Below, piece by piece: positions 25,683 through 33,421 of a DNA stretch of 64,000 nucleotides. The stretch lies in NCBI GenBank assembly GCA_963544755.1, contig CAUUGH010000002.1, positions 1 to 64,000 on the forward strand. Direction: 5' to 3'. Positions within the stretch are counted from its first letter, which is position 1. Each line of letters starts with the position of its first letter. The DNA comes from Selenomonas sp963544755 (GTDB lineage Bacteria; Bacillota; Negativicutes; Selenomonadales; Selenomonadaceae). A model generated the notes under the pieces. It saw nothing but the letters and a program-made list of their open reading frames with translations, was not told the origin of the DNA and did no database searches. Both the position numbers and the translations under genes were made by a program.

Positions 25683-26711
25683 TTTGTTATCGACATTTTT
25701 TCCCTCATGCTTTACTAATTCAGGGAATAATTCTTCAATTTTTTGCCTTATAGCCGTGCTGTCCGCTAGCCAATAGCCGTCTTGCTGAGTGGTTGGCAAG
25801 ATAAGCATTTTAGGCGGCTTTTTACCAAGATTTTTTAAGACTTTTGCAAGGCGCGCCGAGTCAAATATTTCTGCACTGGTCGTCATACGATACTGAAAGA
25901 TGTCTGCCACGGCAGGTAGCTTTGGTATTGTATCGACTTGCAGAAATTTTTCGTAGAGTGCTTTACAAAAGCGTTGCTGACGATGCAGCCGACCAATTTC
26001 ACCAAGCTCTGAGCTGCGGTAGCGCAGGTATTTTTGCGCCATATCACCATCCATATGCTGAAAGCCCTTGGGAATGTGGATGGAAAGATTTGCGTTTGGA
26101 TCGTCATAGTTCATTTCGTCTTCTACATAAAGGTCTATGCCGTCTAAGACGTCGATGAGTTCTGAAAGTGCCTTTGTATCAAGCGTTATGTACTGATGAA
26201 TGGATACGCCAAGAAGCTCTGATAGTTCTCGCACCATCATCGGTGCGCCGCCTTTTGCATAAAGATCCGTTGCGCGCACTTCGTCGCCTGTTTGTGCCAG
26301 CAAAACGATCATATTAGGCGGCACGGTGATAGCGCGCAATATGCCTGTCGCATTTTCCATGCTAAAAATTAAAATCGTATCGGCATGTTTTCCCTTAGTG
26401 CCATTTTCGTCAGCACCATCGTCGATTCCTAAAACAAGCACATTCGTATAGCCGTCGAATTTTGCATCAATATGGCGATCACGCACTTGTCGCCGTTCTT
26501 CGTAACCTTGATAGACGGCATCGACCTCTTGATAGATGCTATGCCCTATGCCGTAGAGAAAGTAACAAGAGATAGCTAAAACAGTGCTAAAAATGCTCAA
26601 AAAAAAGAGCAGCGCGAAAAGACGTATGCGTGCGATGCGACGCCGACGCGCTAATTCCTTGCGCTTTATACGAATGTTTTCCTGCGTGCGGCTTTTGAGC
26701 TTGCGCGTCAT
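25680..26711 (-). CDS. LytR-CpsA-Psr (LCP) family cell-envelope protein
   Basis: LCP proteins transfer undecaprenyl-linked glycopolymers to cell-wall peptidoglycan. The 343-residue protein has a basic cytoplasmic N-terminus (RRRRIARIR), one membrane helix (about 32-54), and an extracytoplasmic LCP domain from about 88: NVLVLGIDDG, KHADTILIFSM with the conserved Arg/Asp pocket partly changed, VPPNMIV, and RYRSSELGEIGRLHRQQ. The usual SIPRD is replaced by TVPPN, so activity may differ. It overlaps yqeK by four bases (ATGA). Confidence 0.85.
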   Translation of the reverse strand: MTRKLKSRTQENIRIKRKELARRRRIARIRLFALLFFLSIFSTVLAISCYFLYGIGHSIYQEVDAVYQGYEERRQVRDRHIDAKFDGYTNVLVLGIDDGADENGTKGKHADTILIFSMENATGILRAITVPPNMIVLLAQTGDEVRATDLYAKGGAPMMVRELSELLGVSIHQYITLDTKALSELIDVLDGIDLYVEDEMNYDDPNANLSIHIPKGFQHMDGDMAQKYLRYRSSELGEIGRLHRQQRFCKALYEKFLQVDTIPKLPAVADIFQYRMTTSAEIFDSARLAKVLKNLGKKPPKMLILPTTQQDGYWLADSTAIRQKIEELFPELVKHEGKNVDNK

Positions 26712-27298
26712 GGCAAGGGCCTCTTTTGCTTTGAAAGTGATAGCAAGAGTTCATTTCTTGCTATCACGGTCGCCGGATGCAGGAGTTTTTTTGTCGTCAA
26801 AATAAATTCTATGGATTTAGAAAGTCCCACAAAAAGCATTTCATCAAGCGTCGCCGTGCGTGCTAATTCTCGCAGCGCGAAAACTTCCGGATAGTTTCGC
26901 CCCGGCTCGATCATGTCGGCAAAGTAGATTATCTTATCGAGTTTTGTCATGTGCCTGGCGCCGACGCTATGACACCAAATGGCTTGTTTTATCTCGCTAT
27001 CTCTTATAGCGTATATTTCTTCTGCTCGCTTTGCGCCTACATAGGCGTGCAAAAGAAGCGGCATGGCACGCTCTACCTCGCCGTAGGGGATTAAGTGCCG
27101 CGCCGCTTCTTGTTTAAGTTCTGCTATATCATATTCACGTGCACAATCGTGCAGCAGACCAGCGATACGTGCTTTTTCAATATTTACATCGAAACGCTCG
27201 GCAAGCATGGCTGCTGTTTTAGCTACGCCCAGAGAGTGTTCATAGCGTTTTTTCGTCAACCGTTTTGCCAGTTCTTTTTTCATCGCCTCGTAATTCAT
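26708..27298 (-). CDS. yqeK: HD-domain hydrolase YqeK (symmetrical Ap4A hydrolase)
   Basis: A 196-residue HD-superfamily enzyme with HSLGVAKTAAMLAERF, HDCARE, HAYVGAKRA and IIYFADMIEPGR metal-binding motifs. The family hydrolyses diadenosine tetraphosphate to two ADP. It overlaps nadD by four bases upstream and the LCP gene by four bases downstream, indicating translational coupling in nadD-yqeK-lcp-rsfS. Confidence 0.93.
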   Translation of the reverse strand: MNYEAMKKELAKRLTKKRYEHSLGVAKTAAMLAERFDVNIEKARIAGLLHDCAREYDIAELKQEAARHLIPYGEVERAMPLLLHAYVGAKRAEEIYAIRDSEIKQAIWCHSVGARHMTKLDKIIYFADMIEPGRNYPEVFALRELARTATLDEMLFVGLSKSIEFILTTKKLLHPATVIARNELLLSLSKQKRPLP

Positions 27299-27909
27299 GA
27301 GTACAAACCTTCTTGATAGATATATGTTGCAACTTCTGCCGGCACAAGGTAGCGAATCGAGCGCCCTTCTTGCAGGCGGCGGCGAATGTCCGTCGAGGAA
27401 ATTTCTATTTCCGGCATATGCACAAGGTGGATACGCGAAAGGACGCCGTCGCCAAGCTGCTCACGCACGTTAAGTATAGATAGTGCTGAACCCTTCCTGC
27501 TAACGGCAGCAAAGCAGCAAAGTGAAAACAGCTCTTTGATGCGATGCCATGTGCAGATGGCGTTGAGTTCATCACCGCCGATGATGAAATAAAATTCTGC
27601 GTATTTACCATGCGCTTTGACGAGTGCAAGCAGTGTATCGTAAGAGTATGATGGCCCTTTGCGCTTTAACTCTATGTCTAGTACGCGAAAAAACGGATTT
27701 TTAGCCGTGGCAAGCTGCACTAAGTGTAAACGGTGTTTTGCCGCCGCTACCTTCTGCTCTACCTTATGCGGCGGCTGTGCTGAAGGAATGAAAAGCACCT
27801 CAAAAAGCCCTAAGGCTTCGCGTACCGTTTCAGCGATAACAAGATGCCCCATGTGAATGGGATCGAATGTGCCGCCCATAATGCCGACGCGCTTTTTCTT
27901 TTCTGCCAT
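27295..27909 (-). CDS. nadD: Nicotinate-nucleotide adenylyltransferase
   Basis: NadD forms nicotinic-acid adenine dinucleotide in NAD synthesis. The nucleotidyltransferase motif GGTFDPIHMGHL lies near residue 10 and the C-terminal SSTDIRRRL motif near 180. The frame is open from 27945, but GAGGG lies six bases before ATG 27909 (MAEKKKRVG), giving 204 residues. It is preceded by a dispersed repeat and overlaps yqeK at its 3' end. Confidence 0.95.
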   Translation of the reverse strand: MAEKKKRVGIMGGTFDPIHMGHLVIAETVREALGLFEVLFIPSAQPPHKVEQKVAAAKHRLHLVQLATAKNPFFRVLDIELKRKGPSYSYDTLLALVKAHGKYAEFYFIIGGDELNAICTWHRIKELFSLCCFAAVSRKGSALSILNVREQLGDGVLSRIHLVHMPEIEISSTDIRRRLQEGRSIRYLVPAEVATYIYQEGLYS

Positions 27910-27948
27910 AAAATTACCCTCTGCTTTTGCAGCACGAAAAGACATCTA

Positions 27949-28018
27949 TAAAACCACTGATAAAATAAAGTCGCCCGTATATGTGAAGATGACTAGCGGA
28001 ATTTATCAGTATTTCCTA
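27949..28018 (+). repeat. Intergenic inverted-repeat element, copy 7
   Basis: AAACCACTGATAAA, ATAAAGTCGCC (one change in the core), GTGAAGATGAC and AATTTATCAGTATTTCCTA. It fills the space between the small membrane protein stop (28023) and the nadD ribosome site. Confidence 0.85.
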
Positions 28019-28022
28019 TATC

Positions 28023-28175
28023 TTAGCCACTAAAAATGACTGCCAGTATAAGAGCTGTCGCCATACTAAAGAGCATGACGAAGATGGCAAAGAGGGCATC
28101 ATAAAAATCGTAGGCTCCCTTATCTGTAGCAAGATATTGCTGCAAGGTCTGCCAATAGCCAAAGATGCATTTCAT
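28023..28175 (-). CDS. 50-residue membrane protein overlapping proA
   Basis: An ORF of 51 codons begins at an ATG whose last bases overlap the proA stop (ATGA), giving likely translational coupling. The product starts MKCIFGYWQTLQQYLATDKG and has one strong hydrophobic helix in its C-terminal half (YDALFAIFVMLFSMATALILAVIFSG). No homology is recognised. The helix ends at the C-terminus, suggesting a tail-anchored or single-span microprotein. Its stop is followed at once by a dispersed repeat. Confidence 0.7.
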   Translation of the reverse strand: MKCIFGYWQTLQQYLATDKGAYDFYDALFAIFVMLFSMATALILAVIFSG

Positions 28176-29431
28176 TCGCGTATTTGTCCTTCGCCATATA
28201 TCAGATACTTCATCGTCGTCAACTCTAAAAGCCCCATAGGACCGCGTGCGTGCAGCTTTTGCGTACTGATGCCAATTTCTGCACCAAAGCCAAATTCACC
28301 GCCGTCGGTAAAGCGTGTCGAAGAGTTGACGTAGATAGCTGCCGCGTCAACTTCTTGTTGAAAGCGATGTGCATTTTGGAGATCTTTGGTTATGATCGTC
28401 TCTGAGTGACCTGTATTGTAGTGATTGATATGTTCAATAGCTTCTGAAACATCACGCACGATCTTGACTGCTAAGATGAGATCGCCGTACTCTTTTGCCC
28501 AGTCTTCTTCGGTCGCTTCTTTAAGAGCATTGCAAATAGCACATACTTTTTTAGAGCCGCGCACTTCAACGCCGGCTTCTTTTAATGTCTGTAGAAGGCG
28601 CGGCAAGATGGCTGCTGCAATGTTTTCATGTATAAGCAGCGTTTCTAAAGCGTTACAGACCGAAGGTCGCGACACTTTCGCGTTTAAAATGATTTTTTCT
28701 GCCATGGCAAAGTCAGCACTTTCATCAATGAAGGTGTGGCAGACACCGCTGCCCGTTTCGATGACGGGAACAGCACTGTTTTTAACTACCGCACGAATCA
28801 GCTCTGCACCGCCGCGTGGAATTACAACATCAAGCAAGCCGCGAAGCTTAAGCATCGCTTCAACGCCTTTTCTATCTGTCGAGTCGATAAAGCCGATCGC
28901 ATCCGCCGGTATACCTTCTTCTGCTGCCGCCTGCTGTAAGAGCGATGCTATAGCCTTGTTTGAGCGAATCGCTTCTGAGCCGCCACGAAGCAGCACAGCA
29001 TTACCAGACTTTAGGCAAAGACCTGCCGCATCCGCTGTCACATTTGGCCGCGCCTCGTAGATGATACCGATGACACCAAGCGGCACATACACGCGGCGAA
29101 TCTCTAAACCGTTTGGGCGTACCGTCGAAAAATCGCTGCGTCCTACGGGATCGGCAAGAGTCGCTGTTTTTTTAAGAGCCTCTGCCATTTCTTGAATTCG
29201 ACTCTCATCAAGCATGAGCCGATCAAGGTAAGAACGCTTGATGTCTTTTTTCATACGCGCATATTCTAGATCTTCGGCATTAGCTTCTAAGATGAGCTTT
29301 GCACGCTTTTTAAGCTGCTCTGCCATGGCAAGAAGCGCTCTGTTTTTTTCGTCCGGTTTCATGACTGCCAAAAGCTTTGCTGCTTTTCTTGCTTTTTGTG
29401 CTTTTTCTTTTACCAATATTTCAATATTCAT
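28172..29431 (-). CDS. proA: Gamma-glutamyl phosphate reductase
   Basis: ProA reduces gamma-glutamyl phosphate to glutamate semialdehyde in proline synthesis. The 419-residue protein has aldehyde-dehydrogenase-fold motifs: PLGVIGIIYEARPNVTADAAGLCLKSGNA-type region near 115, catalytic Cys in VSRPSVCNALETLL near 255 and STRFTDGGEFGFGAEIGIS near 375. GAGGTG precedes ATG 29431. It follows proB by 30 bp. Confidence 0.97.
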   Translation of the reverse strand: MNIEILVKEKAQKARKAAKLLAVMKPDEKNRALLAMAEQLKKRAKLILEANAEDLEYARMKKDIKRSYLDRLMLDESRIQEMAEALKKTATLADPVGRSDFSTVRPNGLEIRRVYVPLGVIGIIYEARPNVTADAAGLCLKSGNAVLLRGGSEAIRSNKAIASLLQQAAAEEGIPADAIGFIDSTDRKGVEAMLKLRGLLDVVIPRGGAELIRAVVKNSAVPVIETGSGVCHTFIDESADFAMAEKIILNAKVSRPSVCNALETLLIHENIAAAILPRLLQTLKEAGVEVRGSKKVCAICNALKEATEEDWAKEYGDLILAVKIVRDVSEAIEHINHYNTGHSETIITKDLQNAHRFQQEVDAAAIYVNSSTRFTDGGEFGFGAEIGISTQKLHARGPMGLLELTTMKYLIYGEGQIRE

Positions 29432-29461
29432 GCCGCACCTCTTTGCTTTTTATAGCAGCCC

Positions 29462-30589
29462 TTAGACCATCAGCACCATGTTGTCGCGATGAATGACTTC
29501 TTCGTAAATTTCACCGTCGATAAATTTTGCAAAGTCAGAGCTTTTTTGCCCTGCTATTTTTTTGATGTCTGCCATATCATAGTTGACAATGCCACGGGCA
29601 ATTTCTTGCTTTGTTACAGAAAGCACGCGCACTGTCGTAGCTTTAGAAAAATTTCCCTCGACGCCAACAATACCTGCGGCTAAAAGACTCGAACCGTGCG
29701 TACGCATCGCCTCTTCGCAGCCTTTATCGACGATGATGTCGCCTTTGATACGCTTACCAAAAGCTAGCCATCTCTTTCTAAGTTTAAGATGCGCCGGCTT
29801 TGCTAAAAACACCGTACCTATAGTCTCGCCGGCTAAGATGGCAGAAAGTACATTGTCTTTTGCACTCGGCGCGACGACGAATGTCGCACCGGCGCTTACG
29901 GCAATTTTCGCCGCTTTGATCTTCGTCGCCATGCCGCCCGTGCCAAAAGATGATCCAACACCGCTCGCCATACGTTCAATATCAGGCGTTATTTCCAAGA
30001 CTTGCGAAAGAAGCTGCGCCTTTTTATCTTCTTTTGGGTTTTTCGTATAAAGCCCGTCAATGTCTGATAAGATGATCAATGCGTCTGCGTCAATTAGTGT
30101 AGCTACCGTCGCTGAAAGTGTATCGTTATCACCGATCTTTATCTCATCGACAGCTACTACATCGTTTTCATTGATGACAGGCACTACCCCCATGGCGATA
30201 AGCTCTAAAAGCGCGTTTCGTGAATTGGCGTACTGATGGTGACGTGCGGCGTTTTCCTTCGTCAAAAGCACCTGCGCTATTGTCTGCCCATAGTCAGCGA
30301 AAAGCTTTTGATAAAGCGTCATCAATCTTGACTGACCGATAGCCGCTAGGGCTTGGCGTGCAGGTATCGCCGTCGGCTTTTTTAGCATCCCGATACTATC
30401 CATGCCTATGGCGATAGCGCCCGATGTCACTAGCAGCATCTCTCGCCCTGCGTTTTTTAGACAGACAATTTCGCGCACCAAACGATCCATGCGCTGCAAG
30501 TCGGGCTTTCCCGATGCCTGTACGAGCGTACTCGTGCCGACCTTGACGACGACGCGCCTTGCCTTTTGCAAATGCTTTCGTACATTCAT
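29462..30589 (-). CDS. proB: Glutamate 5-kinase
   Basis: ProB phosphorylates glutamate in the first step of proline synthesis and is usually feedback-inhibited by proline. The 375-residue protein has an amino-acid kinase domain (VVKVGTSTLV near 13, TSGAIAIGM near 55, FGTGGMATKIKAA near 217) and a C-terminal PUA domain (about 275-365: GDIIVDKGCEEAM.., GIVNYDMADI). GGAGG is nine bases before ATG 30589. Confidence 0.97.
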   Translation of the reverse strand: MNVRKHLQKARRVVVKVGTSTLVQASGKPDLQRMDRLVREIVCLKNAGREMLLVTSGAIAIGMDSIGMLKKPTAIPARQALAAIGQSRLMTLYQKLFADYGQTIAQVLLTKENAARHHQYANSRNALLELIAMGVVPVINENDVVAVDEIKIGDNDTLSATVATLIDADALIILSDIDGLYTKNPKEDKKAQLLSQVLEITPDIERMASGVGSSFGTGGMATKIKAAKIAVSAGATFVVAPSAKDNVLSAILAGETIGTVFLAKPAHLKLRKRWLAFGKRIKGDIIVDKGCEEAMRTHGSSLLAAGIVGVEGNFSKATTVRVLSVTKQEIARGIVNYDMADIKKIAGQKSSDFAKFIDGEIYEEVIHRDNMVLMV

Positions 30590-30616
30590 GCGATCATGCC
30601 TCCCTTTTTGTTTTAT

Positions 30617-31906
30617 CTACTCTTGATACTCAAATGCCATATCACCGATATAAACTGTCATGGCATCTTTTATGCCACGCTCTTTAAGTTTTGCATCGAT
30701 CTTTTTCATGCGCCAGATGTATTGAAAACGGCGCACTGCTTCATCGTTACTGAAATTTGTCATGGCAACAAGCTTTTCTAACGCCTTATTGCTAACGATA
30801 AAATCGCCACGATCATTTCTTTTGATCCTCACGCTATCTTCTTCATCTTCGGCAAAAGCTGCGTCGTATATGTGCATATCTTCGCCGTCATCTTCTGGCT
30901 CTTCTTTTATGTTAACAAGCGTCTTACCCACATATTCGATAAGCTCTTTTAAGCCTTGATGCGCCGCCGCAGAAATGGCAAAGATAGGAACACCTTCTTT
31001 TTTTGCAAGAGCTTTTAAGCGTGATAAATTCTCTGCTGCCGCAGGTAAGTCCATCTTATTTGCGACGAGAATTTGCCTTCTTGCGGCTATCTTTTCACTG
31101 TATTTTTTTAATTCCTTTTGAATACAATAATAATCTTCGACGGGATCGCGCCCCTCCATGCCGGCTGCATCAACAAGATGCAAAATAAGACGTGTGCGCT
31201 CAACGTGGCGCAAAAAGTCGTGTCCAAGCCCTACCCCTTCTGCCGCTCCTTCAATAAGACCCGGAATATCTGCCATGACGAAAGTTTTTTCATAATCTGT
31301 CTGCACGACGCCAAGTACAGGCACAAGCGTAGTGAAGTGATACGCTGCAACTTCAGGACGCGCCGCCGAAACAGCACGGATAAGACTAGACTTACCGACA
31401 CTAGGATAGCCGACTAAACCAACATCAGCAAGCAATTTTAATTCTAAAAGTAATTCCTTACTTTCTCCCGGCTCACCAAATTCGGCAAGCGTCGGCGCAC
31501 GATTAGCCGCATGGGAAAAACGAGCATTGCCACGGCCGCCTCTACCTGCTTTGGCAACTATTATCTTTTGATCTGCTTTTTTTAGATCGGCGATAAGTTC
31601 ACCTGTCAGTGCGTCCTTTATGAGTGTTCCTGGCGGCACTTTGATAAGACACGGCTCGGCATTTGCACCGGTCATATTCTTGATGTCGCCGTTTTTACCA
31701 TCTTTACCCTTAAACTTTCGATGATAGCGAAAATCAAGCAACGTATTCATATTATTATCAACCACAAATATGATGTCTGCGCCACGACCACCGTCGCCGC
31801 CCGATGGGCCGCCCTTGGGAATAAACTTTTCGCGTCGAAATGCCGACTTTCCATTACCGCCATTTCCTGCTTTTACGCTGATTTTTGCCCGATCAATAAA
31901 CTGCAT
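30617..31906 (-). CDS. obgE: GTPase ObgE/CgtA
   Basis: An essential ribosome-associated GTPase. The 429-residue protein has the glycine-rich Obg fold (residues 1-158: FIDRAKISVKAGNGGNGKSAF), the G domain (GYPSVGKSSLI near 167, DIPGLIEGAAEG near 213, NKMD near 284) and the extra C-terminal OCT domain characteristic of Gram-positive-type Obg. GGAGG precedes ATG 31906. It begins the obgE-proB-proA unit downstream of the rpmA terminator. Confidence 0.97.
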   Translation of the reverse strand: MQFIDRAKISVKAGNGGNGKSAFRREKFIPKGGPSGGDGGRGADIIFVVDNNMNTLLDFRYHRKFKGKDGKNGDIKNMTGANAEPCLIKVPPGTLIKDALTGELIADLKKADQKIIVAKAGRGGRGNARFSHAANRAPTLAEFGEPGESKELLLELKLLADVGLVGYPSVGKSSLIRAVSAARPEVAAYHFTTLVPVLGVVQTDYEKTFVMADIPGLIEGAAEGVGLGHDFLRHVERTRLILHLVDAAGMEGRDPVEDYYCIQKELKKYSEKIAARRQILVANKMDLPAAAENLSRLKALAKKEGVPIFAISAAAHQGLKELIEYVGKTLVNIKEEPEDDGEDMHIYDAAFAEDEEDSVRIKRNDRGDFIVSNKALEKLVAMTNFSNDEAVRRFQYIWRMKKIDAKLKERGIKDAMTVYIGDMAFEYQE

Positions 31907-32051
31907 AGCTACCTCCTTTCAAAAATCTCTCTATTGATAATCTTGCAGCTTGCTATATACGCCTTATGATCGCAGATAAGACTTCGACAATAAGGTATAT
32001 ACAGCAAAAAAGTAAACCCTAAAGACATATGTTCAGCCGTCATTTAGATAG
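31907..32051. other. Upstream region of obgE, no gene
   Basis: This stretch together with the following terminator and repeat makes a 314-bp gap between obgE and rpmA. I see no ORF with a ribosome site. It must hold the obgE promoter, since a terminator lies upstream, but I see no convincing -35/-10 pair. Confidence 0.5.
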
Positions 32052-32083
32052 AAAAATACCTGCGTCGCAAAGGGCGCAGGTAT
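32052..32083 (-). terminator. Terminator of rplU-prp-rpmA
   Basis: ATACCTGCG pairs with CGCAGGTAT across a 10-base loop and is followed on the minus strand by TTTTTC. It closes the L21/L27 operon after an intervening dispersed repeat. Confidence 0.8.
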
Positions 32084-32102
32084 GCTTCTTACAAACAAAA
32101 TA

Positions 32103-32224
32103 TTAAGAGAAACACTAATAAAATGAAGTCGCCCGGATCTGTGCATCTACGCTGTATTTATCGACGATGAAAAACAGCGTAGATGCGTGAAGATGAGTGA
32201 CTAAACTTATCAGTGGTTCCTTAA
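32103..32224 (+). repeat. Intergenic inverted-repeat element, expanded copy 8
   Basis: TTAAGAGAAACACTAATAAA, ATGAAGTCGCCCGGAT, then an extra segment, GATGCGTGAAGATGAG and AACTTATCAGTGGTTCCTTAA. The extra segment contains a perfect 13-bp inverted repeat GCATCTACGCTGT (32143-32155) / ACAGCGTAGATGC (32174-32186), making this the longest copy at about 122 bp. Its last TTAA overlaps the rpmA TAA stop. Confidence 0.88.
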
Positions 32225-32502
32225 GCCTTCGGATAAACGCTGACTTGGCGATTGTAACGACCTTTGCGCTCGAAAGCGACCGTACCTGTCACCTTAGCAA
32301 AAAGTGTATCATCTTTACCGATGCCCACGTTGTTGCCCGGATGAAAATGTGTGCCGCGCTGACGCACTAAAATACTGCCGGCTGATACGAATGTACCCGC
32401 TTGCTCTTTGACACCAAGACGCTTAGAAGCACTGTCACGTCCATTTCTAGTGCTGCTTACACCTTTTTTATGTGCAAAAAGCTGTAAGTCAAATTTGAAC
32501 AT
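32221..32502 (-). CDS. rpmA: 50S ribosomal protein L27
   Basis: L27 has the Firmicutes-type cleavable N-terminus: MFKFDLQLFA precedes the mature AHKKG/HKKG start, matching the site cut by the protease Prp encoded just upstream. The rest (TRNGRDSASKRLGVK.., FHPGNNVGIGKDDTLFA) is canonical. ATG 32502 with GAGGTG six bases upstream is the start, giving 93 residues. The stop codon overlaps a dispersed repeat. Confidence 0.97.
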   Translation of the reverse strand: MFKFDLQLFAHKKGVSSTRNGRDSASKRLGVKEQAGTFVSAGSILVRQRGTHFHPGNNVGIGKDDTLFAKVTGTVAFERKGRYNRQVSVYPKA

Positions 32503-32507
32503 AGTTA

Positions 32508-32819
32508 TCACCTCTCTTTATAGGTAATACTTATGGCATCAGAATGAAATTTAGCGACTTCTTCAAGCCCTAGCCGCATGGTTTCTAATATGGCTTCGGT
32601 AAAATCGTCAGGGGCTTTTTGCAGCTCAAAGAAAAAGTCGCCTCTTGCCACACGATAGCGAACTTGACGATGCAAATGCTTTCCTATGCCAAGAAGAGCC
32701 GTCTGCACAATCGAAGAAACCCCCGCACACACGATGTCAATGCCGCGCTCACCGTTATGTCCCTTGACTTTACAGCCGTATATTTTCCCATTTTGACGCT
32801 CAATGTTAATATTTATCAT
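32508..32819 (-). CDS. prp: Ribosomal-processing cysteine protease Prp
   Basis: Prp removes the N-terminal extension of L27. The 103-residue protein has the catalytic histidine in KVKGHNGERG (near 22) and cysteine in DIVCAGVSSIVQ (near 32). It is encoded between rplU and rpmA, the conserved arrangement in bacteria with the L27 extension. Confidence 0.95.
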   Translation of the reverse strand: MININIERQNGKIYGCKVKGHNGERGIDIVCAGVSSIVQTALLGIGKHLHRQVRYRVARGDFFFELQKAPDDFTEAILETMRLGLEEVAKFHSDAISITYKER

Positions 32820-33131
32820 TTAGATCTCAATTTTTTCGATAACGACCTTTGTAAAAGGCTGGCGATGTCCTTGACGACGGCGATAATTTGACTTCGCCTT
32901 GTACTTAAAAATGCGAATCTTTTTACCTTTGCCCTGCATCTGCACCTTGCCTGTCACCTTTACACCATCGACGAGCGGACGACCAACCTTTACCGTATCG
33001 CCGTCAACAAGCGTCAAAACTTCATCAAACGCCACAACCTCGCCTTCATCTGCGTTTAGCTTCTCAATGCAGATGACATCACCTTCAGCCACGCGGTACT
33101 GCTTGCCGCCGGTCTTGATAATAGCATACAT
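32820..33131 (-). CDS. rplU: 50S ribosomal protein L21
   Basis: The 103-residue L21 begins MYAIIKTGGKQYRV and contains the FKYKAKSNYRRRQGHRQPFT signature near the C-terminus. AAGGAGGTG precedes ATG 33131, and prp begins directly after its stop. Its mRNA leader of about 180 nt, counted from the promoter at 33318-33346, contains a complete copy of the dispersed repeat. Confidence 0.97.
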   Translation of the reverse strand: MYAIIKTGGKQYRVAEGDVICIEKLNADEGEVVAFDEVLTLVDGDTVKVGRPLVDGVKVTGKVQMQGKGKKIRIFKYKAKSNYRRRQGHRQPFTKVVIEKIEI

Positions 33132-33187
33132 GAAAACACCTCCTTGTGTGTTACTCGCCGACTGTGGTACGCCAAAAGCTGTTTTAT

Positions 33188-33262
33188 CTAAGGAAACACT
33201 GATAAAATGAAGTCGCCATGTTTTGCACGGATGGATGATTAAATTTATCAGTGGCTACCTAA
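33188..33262 (+). repeat. Intergenic inverted-repeat element, copy 9 (in rplU leader)
   Basis: CTAAGGAAACACTGATAAA, ATGAAGTCGCC, GGATGGATGA and AAATTTATCAGTGGCTACCTAA. The paired ends would make a long stem in the rplU 5' untranslated region, about 60 nt upstream of the ribosome site. Confidence 0.85.
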
Positions 33263-33317
33263 ACCTCGTCGAGCGGTTGCAAAGCCGCGAAACATAGCCG
33301 CGTGCATTTACTGAAAA

Positions 33318-33346
33318 ATAATATCATATGACTCAGAAAATGTCAA
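33318..33346 (-). promoter_or_regulatory. Promoter of rplU-prp-rpmA
   Basis: On the minus strand TTGACA (33346-33341), a 17-bp spacer and TATTAT (33323-33318) form a near-consensus promoter. The -35 box abuts the end of repeat copy 10. Confidence 0.85.
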
Positions 33347-33416
33347 GGAGCCGCTACTAAAATGAAGTCGCCGGTAAGTTGTAAAATAGATTTGTGCAGA
33401 TGCGCTGTTTTCTTAA
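33345..33416 (+). repeat. Intergenic inverted-repeat element, copy 10
   Basis: AAGGAGCCGCTACTAAA, ATGAAGTCGCC, GCAGATGCG and TTTTCTTAA. The right terminal repeat is degenerate. It lies immediately downstream of the bioWF stop (33422) and touches the -35 box of the rplU promoter. Confidence 0.75.
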
Positions 33417-33421
33417 ACCTT

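Noticed and set aside
28425..29060. 211-residue plus-strand ORF
   Set aside because: Antisense of proA, which is certain by family signatures.
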